Source of the DNA: Mycobacterium terramassiliense
Lineage (GTDB): Bacteria > Actinomycetota > Actinomycetes > Mycobacteriales > Mycobacteriaceae
Assembly (NCBI RefSeq): GCF_900157385.1
Contig: NZ_LT717701.1
Location: forward strand, 1,399,772 to 1,463,771
Reading direction: 5' to 3'
Length of the DNA: 64,000 nt
The position numbers and the translations under genes are program-made. Of the stretch, positions 59,369-64,000 are shown in pieces (the first letter of the stretch is position 1; every line of letters starts with the position of its first letter). The notes under the pieces are model-generated. The model made no database searches and was not told the origin of the DNA. It saw only the letters and a program-made list of their open reading frames with translations.

Positions 59369-61528
59369 ATGGCGGAGAACACCATTCAGTGGGACACGGA
59401 CGCCGACGGCATCGTCACCTTGACCCTGGACGACCCGACCGGGTCGGCCAACGTGATGAACGAGCACTACAAGGAGTCCATGCACAAGGCCGTAGAAAAG
59501 TTGGCACGCCTTGTCGCAGAGGACCCGGCATCGATCACCGGCGTGGTGATCACCAGCGCTAAGAAGACCTTCTTCGCCGGTGGTGATCTGAAGAGCATGA
59601 TCACCGCGGGTCCGGAGAACGCCGGCGAGGTCTTCGCCGAGGTCGAGGACATCAAGCGCGACCTGCGCGCGCTGGAGACCCTGGGCAAGCCGGTGGTGGC
59701 CGCCATCAACGGCGCGGCGCTGGGCGGCGGGCTGGAGATCGCGCTGGCCTGCCACCATCGCATCGTCGCCGACGTCAAGGGTGTCCAGATCGGGCTGCCC
59801 GAGGTCACGCTGGGTCTGCTGCCCGGTGGCGGCGGTGTCACCCGCACCGTGCGGATGCTGGGCATCCAGAATGCGTTCGTCAACGTGCTGAGCCAGGGCA
59901 CCCGCTTCAAGCCGGCCGCGGCCAAGGACAACGGCCTGGTCGACGAAATCGTCGGCAGCGTCGAGGAACTGGTTCCCGCCGCCAAAGCGTGGATCAAGGC
60001 CAACCCCGAGGCGCACACCCAGCCGTGGGACGTCAAGGGGTACAAGATCCCCGGCGGTACCCCCAGCAGCCCGGCGCTGGCGGCGATCCTGCCGTCGTTC
60101 CCGTCGCTGCTGCGCAAGCAGCTCAAGGGCGCGCCGATGCCGGCGCCGCGGGCCATCCTGGCCGCGGCCGTCGAGGGCACGCAGGTGGACTTCGATACCG
60201 CCACCCGCATCGAGAGCCGCTACTTCACCCAACTGGTCACCGGCCAGGTCGCCAAGAACATGATTCAAGCGTTCTTCTTCGACCTGCAGACCATCAACGG
60301 CGGCGGCTCGCGCCCCGACGGCATCGGCAAGACCCCGATCACCAAGATCGGCGTGTTGGGTGCCGGCATGATGGGCGCCGGCATCGCCTACGTCTCGGCC
60401 AAGGCCGGCTTTGACGTGGTGCTCAAGGACGTCAGCATCGAGGCCGCGCAGAAGGGCAAGGGCTACTCGGAGAAGCTGGAGGCCAAGGCGCTCGAGCGGG
60501 GCAAGACGACCAAGGAGCGCTCCGACGCGCTCCTTGCCCGCATCACGCCGACGGCCGACGCGTCGGACTTCGCCGGTGTCGACTTCGTGATCGAGGCGGT
60601 GTTCGAGAGCCAGGACCTCAAGCACAAGGTGTTCCAGGAGATCGAGGACATCGTGGAGCCCAACGCCGTGCTGGGATCCAACACCTCGACGCTGCCGATC
60701 ACCGGCCTGGCGACCGGCGTCAAGCGCCAGGAGGACTTCATCGGGATCCACTTCTTCTCGCCGGTGGACAAGATGCCACTGGTCGAGATCATCAAGGGCG
60801 AGAAGACATCCGACGAGGCGCTGGCCCGCGTGTTCGACTACACGCTGGCCATCGGCAAGACGCCGATCGTCGTCAACGACAGTCGCGGCTTCTTCACCTC
60901 CCGCGTGATCGGCACCTTCGTCAACGAGGCGCTGGCGATGTTGGGTGAGGGCGTCGAACCGGCCAGCATCGAGCACGCCGGTTCGCAGGCCGGGTATCCG
61001 GCGCCGCCGCTGCAGCTGTCCGACGAGCTCAACCTGGAGCTGATGCACAAGATCGCGGTCGCCACCCGCAAGGGCGTCGAGGACGCCGGCGGCACCTACG
61101 AGCCGCACCCGGCGGAAGCCGTCGTCGAGAAGATGATCGAAATCGGCCGGTCCGGGCGGCTCAAGGGCGCGGGCTTCTATGAGTACGTCGACGGCAAGCG
61201 GACCGCCCTGTGGCCGGGCCTGCGGGAGACGTTCAAGTCGGGCTCGTCGGAGCCGCCGCTGCAGGACATGATCGACCGGATGCTGTTCGCCGAGGCGCTG
61301 GAGACGCAGAAGTGCCTCGACGAGGGCGTGCTGACGTCGACCGCCGACGCCAACATCGGGTCCATCATGGGCATCGGCTTCCCGCCGTGGACCGGTGGGA
61401 GCGCGCAGTTCATCGTCGGCTACTCCGGCCCGGCCGGCACCGGCAAGGAGGCGTTCGTCGCGCGGGCCCGCGAGTTGGCCGCCAAGTACGGCGAGCGCTT
61501 CAACCCGCCGGACTCGCTGACGAGCTGA
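59369..61528 (+). CDS. fadB: Multifunctional beta-oxidation alpha subunit (enoyl-CoA hydratase/3-hydroxyacyl-CoA dehydrogenase)
   Basis: 719 residues. N-terminal crotonase domain (residues 1-about 300; FAGGDLKSM and NGAALGGGLEIALACHHRI oxyanion loops, PEVTLGLLPGGGG), then the HAD Rossmann domain from about 325 (IGVLGAGMMGAGIAY), catalytic HFFSPVDKMPLVEII (His), and the C-terminal helical domain. Carries out hydration and NAD-dependent oxidation and hands 3-ketoacyl-CoA to FadA. Same length as M. tuberculosis FadB (Rv0860). The operon ends here; a pentamer repeat and a long hairpin follow at once. Confidence 0.95.
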   Translation: MAENTIQWDTDADGIVTLTLDDPTGSANVMNEHYKESMHKAVEKLARLVAEDPASITGVVITSAKKTFFAGGDLKSMITAGPENAGEVFAEVEDIKRDLRALETLGKPVVAAINGAALGGGLEIALACHHRIVADVKGVQIGLPEVTLGLLPGGGGVTRTVRMLGIQNAFVNVLSQGTRFKPAAAKDNGLVDEIVGSVEELVPAAKAWIKANPEAHTQPWDVKGYKIPGGTPSSPALAAILPSFPSLLRKQLKGAPMPAPRAILAAAVEGTQVDFDTATRIESRYFTQLVTGQVAKNMIQAFFFDLQTINGGGSRPDGIGKTPITKIGVLGAGMMGAGIAYVSAKAGFDVVLKDVSIEAAQKGKGYSEKLEAKALERGKTTKERSDALLARITPTADASDFAGVDFVIEAVFESQDLKHKVFQEIEDIVEPNAVLGSNTSTLPITGLATGVKRQEDFIGIHFFSPVDKMPLVEIIKGEKTSDEALARVFDYTLAIGKTPIVVNDSRGFFTSRVIGTFVNEALAMLGEGVEPASIEHAGSQAGYPAPPLQLSDELNLELMHKIAVATRKGVEDAGGTYEPHPAEAVVEKMIEIGRSGRLKGAGFYEYVDGKRTALWPGLRETFKSGSSEPPLQDMIDRMLFAEALETQKCLDEGVLTSTADANIGSIMGIGFPPWTGGSAQFIVGYSGPAGTGKEAFVARARELAAKYGERFNPPDSLTS

Positions 61529-61535
61529 GCGCGTC

Positions 61536-61600
61536 GTCGCGTCGCGTCGCGTCGCTTCGCTTCGCGTCGCTTCGCTTCGCGTCGCTTCGCGTCGCTTCGA
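61536..61600. repeat. Pentanucleotide tandem repeat (kTCGC)x13 after fadB
   Basis: Thirteen 5-bp units, GTCGC or TTCGC (the last ends in A), begin 7 bp after the fadB stop. The mix of G and T at the first base follows an irregular pattern. Such a tract may vary in copy number between strains. Confidence 0.9.
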
Positions 61601-61601
61601 G

Positions 61602-61650
61602 ACATAACTGGTTGCGACGCCTTACGGCGTGTCGTCGCAACCAGTTATGT
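61602..61650. terminator. Long perfect hairpin between convergent fadB and oxidoreductase genes
   Basis: The 18 bases at 61602-61619 (from ACATAACTGG) are exactly complementary to 61633-61650 (to CCAGTTATGT), with a 13-bp loop that can pair further internally (ACGCC/GGCGT). Located between fadB (ends 61528) and the minus-strand gene ending at 61669. It could stop transcription from both sides, although there is no T-run; a small palindromic repeat element is the alternative. Confidence 0.6.
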
Positions 61651-61668
61651 GTCGCGACCCGGACCGGC

Positions 61669-62529
61669 TCATCTCATCGCCGCGGCGATGCGGCGCCACT
61701 GCTCGCGCGGGAATTCCGTCGGGTCGGCCGTCAGGACCTGGACGCAGACATGGTCGGCGCCGGCTGCGCGATGTTCGGCGACCCTGCGCATGACGGCCTC
61801 TTCGTCGCCCCACGCGATGATCGCGTCGAGGAGCCGATCGCTGACCCGTGCCAGGTCGTCTTCGGAGAACCCGCTGCGCAACAGGTTGTTGGCGTAGTTG
61901 GGCAGCGCCAGATACGCCCGCAGCCAGTCGGCTCCGATGCGGCGCGCCTCGTCGGCGCCGTCGCACAGGATCACGGTCTGCTCCGGCAGCAGCAGCGGGC
62001 CGTCGCCCAAAACCGAACGGGCAGTAGCGGTGTGGTCCGGGGTGACCAGGTAGGGATGGGCGCCGCGGGCGCGCGTGGCCGACAGGGCCAGCATCTTCGG
62101 GCCCAGCGCGGCGAGGACCCGCGCGTCGGCGGGCACCGGTCGCGGCGCCGCGTCCAACCCGTCCAGGAACGACGCCGTCGCCGCCAGCGGCTTGCGGTAC
62201 CTCCCTGGCTGGCCGGCGTCGATCAGCGGCGCGTGGCTGACTCCGATGCCCAGCAGGAAGCGGTCGCCGTGCTCGGCGGTCAGGGCGTCATAGGAGGCGG
62301 CGACGTCGTCGGGCGAGTGCATCCACAGGTTGAGGATCCCCGTGGCGATCATGGTCCGTCGCGTCGCGCCGAGCAGGCGGCCGACCGCGTCGAACACCGG
62401 TCCGCCCACGTCGGGAATCCACAGCGCGGTGAAGCCCAGCTCGTCCAATTCCGCTGCCGCATCGGCGCTTTCGGATGGGTCGCCGTAGCGCAGCTGGCTG
62501 CTCCAGATTCCGACACCGGCAAGGTCCAT
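61669..62529 (-). CDS. LLM-class F420-dependent oxidoreductase
   Basis: 286 residues, luciferase-like TIM barrel of the mycobacterial F420 type. N-terminal GVGIWSSQLRYGD, then ALWIPDVGGPVFD, the barrel strand RTMIATGILNLWMHSPDDVAASYDALTAEHGDRFLLGIGVSHAPL, and late AALGPKMLALSATRARGAHPYLV. The family transfers hydride from F420H2 to varied substrates. Start ATG at 62529; 19 bp downstream of the monooxygenase in the same direction, so the two form a unit. Convergent with fadB. Confidence 0.87.
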   Translation of the reverse strand: MDLAGVGIWSSQLRYGDPSESADAAAELDELGFTALWIPDVGGPVFDAVGRLLGATRRTMIATGILNLWMHSPDDVAASYDALTAEHGDRFLLGIGVSHAPLIDAGQPGRYRKPLAATASFLDGLDAAPRPVPADARVLAALGPKMLALSATRARGAHPYLVTPDHTATARSVLGDGPLLLPEQTVILCDGADEARRIGADWLRAYLALPNYANNLLRSGFSEDDLARVSDRLLDAIIAWGDEEAVMRRVAEHRAAGADHVCVQVLTADPTEFPREQWRRIAAAMR

Positions 62530-62548
62530 CGGCGATCCTTCCTTCGTG

Positions 62549-63751
62549 TCAAACCTCGTCGTAGTCGGGCACCGGCATCGAGTCGTACATCCGCACGCCC
62601 TTGGTGTTGAGCTTGGCCAGCGCCCTGGAGAGCGAGCCCGGCATCAACGAGACTAGCTGCAGCCCGCGGGTCAACGCCCAAACTCCCGCCCGGGAGCCCG
62701 GGATGATGGTCCGGGCGGCACCGCGCGCGAAGGCCCGGCTGAGGTGCACGGGCTCGCGCATCTGCAGCTCGTAGGCGGCGAAGGCGCGCAGGTGATCCCC
62801 GTCCGCCCGGGCCAGCTCACCCGCCAGCACGTAGGCGCCGAGGACCGCCAGGCTGGTGCTGCCGCCGACCGCGGGACCGGGGCAGTAGCCGGCGTCACCG
62901 ACGAGGGTGACCCGCCGGCGCGACCAGATGTTCATGCTGAGTTGGCTGATCGCGTCGAAGTAGAAGGCCGGCGTCCGGTCGATTTCCTCCAGCCAGCGGT
63001 CCACCCGGGGATCCATGCCCGTGTATGCGTCGCGCAGTATCTCCTTTTGCCGCAACGAGTCTCGGTGATGGTAGTCCAGCTCGGTTTTGCGGCGGAACAT
63101 GAACACCACGCGGGCGTCGTCCAGGTGTTCCGCGGTGTAGATCGCCGCGAGTCGGCCGACGCCGATGTGGCCGACCATCTCTTTGGGTGTGGCCAGCGAC
63201 TTAGGCGCCGATACCACCGCCAGGTAGCCGCCGAGGAATCGGGTCAGGCTGTCCTCCTCGCCGAAGGTCAGCCGCCGGACATTGGAATGCAGGCCGTCGG
63301 CGCCGACGATGACGTCGAATCTGCGGGCCGGGGAGCGCTCGAACGTCACGTCGCCGTCGTGGTCGATGGCCGTGATGGAGTCGCCGAAGAGGTACTCCAC
63401 GTCGTCACGGGCGGCGTCATAGTAGATCTCGCTGAGATCGTCGCGCATGATCTCCACGTGGCGGTCGGATGCGACGCCAATGAGCTTGGTGAGGTCGACC
63501 TCGGTGGCTCGCGGCCGGCCTTCCCGATACATGGTCATGCGATCGGTTCCGGTGGCGAGCGCCTCGATGCGCGGCAGGACGCCCATCTGCGCGGAGATCT
63601 CCATCGCGGGACGGAACAAGTCGACGGCGTGGCCGCCGGTCTTGCGCAGCGTGGGTGCGCGCTCGACCACCGTGACGTCGAAACCATGCCTGGCCAGCCA
63701 GTACGCCAGCACCGGCCCGGCGATGCTGGCACCGGAGATCAGAACTCGCAC
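62549..63751 (-). CDS. FAD-dependent monooxygenase (PHBH/TetX-like)
   Basis: 400 residues, flavoprotein hydroxylase. FAD-binding ISGASIAGPVLAYWLARHGFDVTVVERA, the DG motif VGADGLHSNVRRLTFG, and the GD motif LVGDAGYCPGPAVGGSTSLAVLGAYVL. The family adds one oxygen to aromatic or polycyclic compounds using NAD(P)H; TetX/OxyS-like members act on drugs. ATG at 63751. The divergent TetR gene at 63832 with a palindrome in between suggests substrate-induced control. Confidence 0.88.
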   Translation of the reverse strand: MRVLISGASIAGPVLAYWLARHGFDVTVVERAPTLRKTGGHAVDLFRPAMEISAQMGVLPRIEALATGTDRMTMYREGRPRATEVDLTKLIGVASDRHVEIMRDDLSEIYYDAARDDVEYLFGDSITAIDHDGDVTFERSPARRFDVIVGADGLHSNVRRLTFGEEDSLTRFLGGYLAVVSAPKSLATPKEMVGHIGVGRLAAIYTAEHLDDARVVFMFRRKTELDYHHRDSLRQKEILRDAYTGMDPRVDRWLEEIDRTPAFYFDAISQLSMNIWSRRRVTLVGDAGYCPGPAVGGSTSLAVLGAYVLAGELARADGDHLRAFAAYELQMREPVHLSRAFARGAARTIIPGSRAGVWALTRGLQLVSLMPGSLSRALAKLNTKGVRMYDSMPVPDYDEV

Positions 63752-63777
63752 GGCGACCTCCTCGCACTTACTTAACG

Positions 63778-63814
63778 TTCGGTAAGCCTAACACGGGGTT
63801 TACCTATCGGTAAG
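63778..63814. promoter_or_regulatory. Repeated CGGTAAG motif and palindrome in the monooxygenase/TetR divergent promoter
   Basis: TTCGGTAAG (63778-63786) and ATCGGTAAG (63806-63814) are direct repeats 28 bp apart. The second is half of the palindrome TTACC-TATC-GGTAA (63800-63813). They lie in the 80-bp gap between the divergent starts at 63751 and 63832, and so are candidates for the TetR operator. Confidence 0.55.
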
Positions 63815-63831
63815 TCAGTTAAGCTCGTGGG

Positions 63832-64000
63832 GTGAGCAAGCCCCGGTCCGGCACACGAGAGCGTATCCAAGAGGTCGCCCGGGAGTTGTTCGTGCAGCGG
63901 GGTGTGCAGCGCACCAGCCTGCAGGACATCGCGGACAAACTGGGGATCACCAAACCCGCGTTGTACTACCACTTCCCGTCACGCGAAGACCTGGTGCGCA
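63832..64000 (+). CDS. TetR family regulator (N-terminal part, runs off the window)
   Basis: The first 56 residues are visible: GTRERIQEVARELFVQRGVQRTSLQDIADKLGITKPALYYHFPSREDLVR, a complete TetR helix-turn-helix. GTG at 63832. The ligand domain is beyond the right edge. Divergent from the flavin monooxygenase, which it probably represses. Confidence 0.88.
   Translation, partial: MSKPRSGTRERIQEVARELFVQRGVQRTSLQDIADKLGITKPALYYHFPSREDLVR

Noticed and set aside
56773-59385. 870-residue minus-strand frame over dapC and fadA
   Set aside because: The aminotransferase starts at ATG 57963. The extension runs antisense to fadA and has no domain.
59348-61108. 586-residue minus-strand frame opposite fadB
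   Set aside because: Pure antisense shadow of a strongly conserved gene; composition (Gly, Arg, Leu, Asp, His-rich) typical of such shadows.
61536-61600. CRISPR array
   Set aside because: Five-base tandem units with no spacers; not a CRISPR structure. No cas genes in the window.
61420-61605. Minus-strand frame encoding AKRREAKRREAKRR repeats
   Set aside because: It is only the translation of the pentamer tract and the end of fadB on the wrong strand; no ribosome-binding site or promoter.

Overview
The window is high-GC actinobacterial DNA, and its gene content points to a slow-growing nontuberculous Mycobacterium. The main reasons are a complete yrbE/mce operon, mce-associated membrane proteins, a mycofactocin-type short-chain dehydrogenase, LpqH-like and MmpS-like cell-envelope proteins, many P450s, and, at 52.5-61.5 kb, a block in the same order as Rv0853c-Rv0860 of M. 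tuberculosis (pdc, SRPBCC protein, far, two SRPBCC proteins, dapC, fadA, fadB). No rRNA, tRNA, CRISPR array, insertion sequence or phage gene was seen.

Layout: 0-1.3 kb, a TetR regulator with a perfect operator and a small partner gene. 1.3-27.1 kb, a dense catabolic region: three P450s with ferredoxins, a NuoF-like reductase with its own ferredoxin, a DUF35-thiolase fusion, three 3-hydroxyisobutyrate-dehydrogenase-type enzymes, two alpha/beta hydrolases, a Rieske ferredoxin, two amidohydrolases, a nitroreductase, a two-subunit acyl-CoA dehydrogenase, two SDRs, an aldehyde dehydrogenase and a CaiB CoA-transferase. 27.2-37.1 kb, a complete yrbEAB-mceABCDEF importer operon, whose mceD tail is frameshifted by a 46-bp duplication. 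37.1-40 kb, secreted proteins and a convergent pair of mce-associated genes. 40-43.2 kb, a TetR gene divergent from a four-gene membrane cluster ending in oxidase subunit III- and IV-like proteins. 43.2-49.8 kb, a fourth P450 with a divergent TetR, an enoyl-CoA hydratase, envelope proteins, an amidohydrolase and an acyl-CoA ligase. 50-52.5 kb, a second mce-associated pair, a repeated hypothetical protein and a Bfd-like ferredoxin. 52.5-61.5 kb, the conserved core block. 61.5-64 kb, a pentamer repeat, a long hairpin, an F420-type oxidoreductase, a flavin monooxygenase and the start of another TetR gene.

The most notable observation is a recurrent 15-bp palindrome, GAGAATnnnATTCTC, perfect at 16941 and 47117. 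It recurs with one or two mismatches in front of most transcription units between 1.3 and 47.2 kb: P450-ferredoxin, DUF35-thiolase operon, amidohydrolase-Rieske operon, acyl-CoA dehydrogenases, SDR-P450 operon, aldehyde dehydrogenase-CaiB, a secreted protein/Mce-associated pair, lipoprotein/enoyl-CoA hydratase, and amidohydrolase-CoA ligase. I saw none in the core block. This suggests a single catabolic regulon under a regulator I cannot identify in the window.

Inferred joint role: the Mce complex would import a hydrophobic, probably polycyclic or isoprenoid-like substrate. P450s fed by ferredoxins and the NuoF-like flavoprotein would oxidise it, SDRs and the aldehyde dehydrogenase would take it to an acid, the CoA ligase and CaiB proteins would add CoA, and the acyl-CoA dehydrogenase pair, hydratase and DUF35-thiolase would shorten the chain. 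The substrate cannot be read from the sequence.
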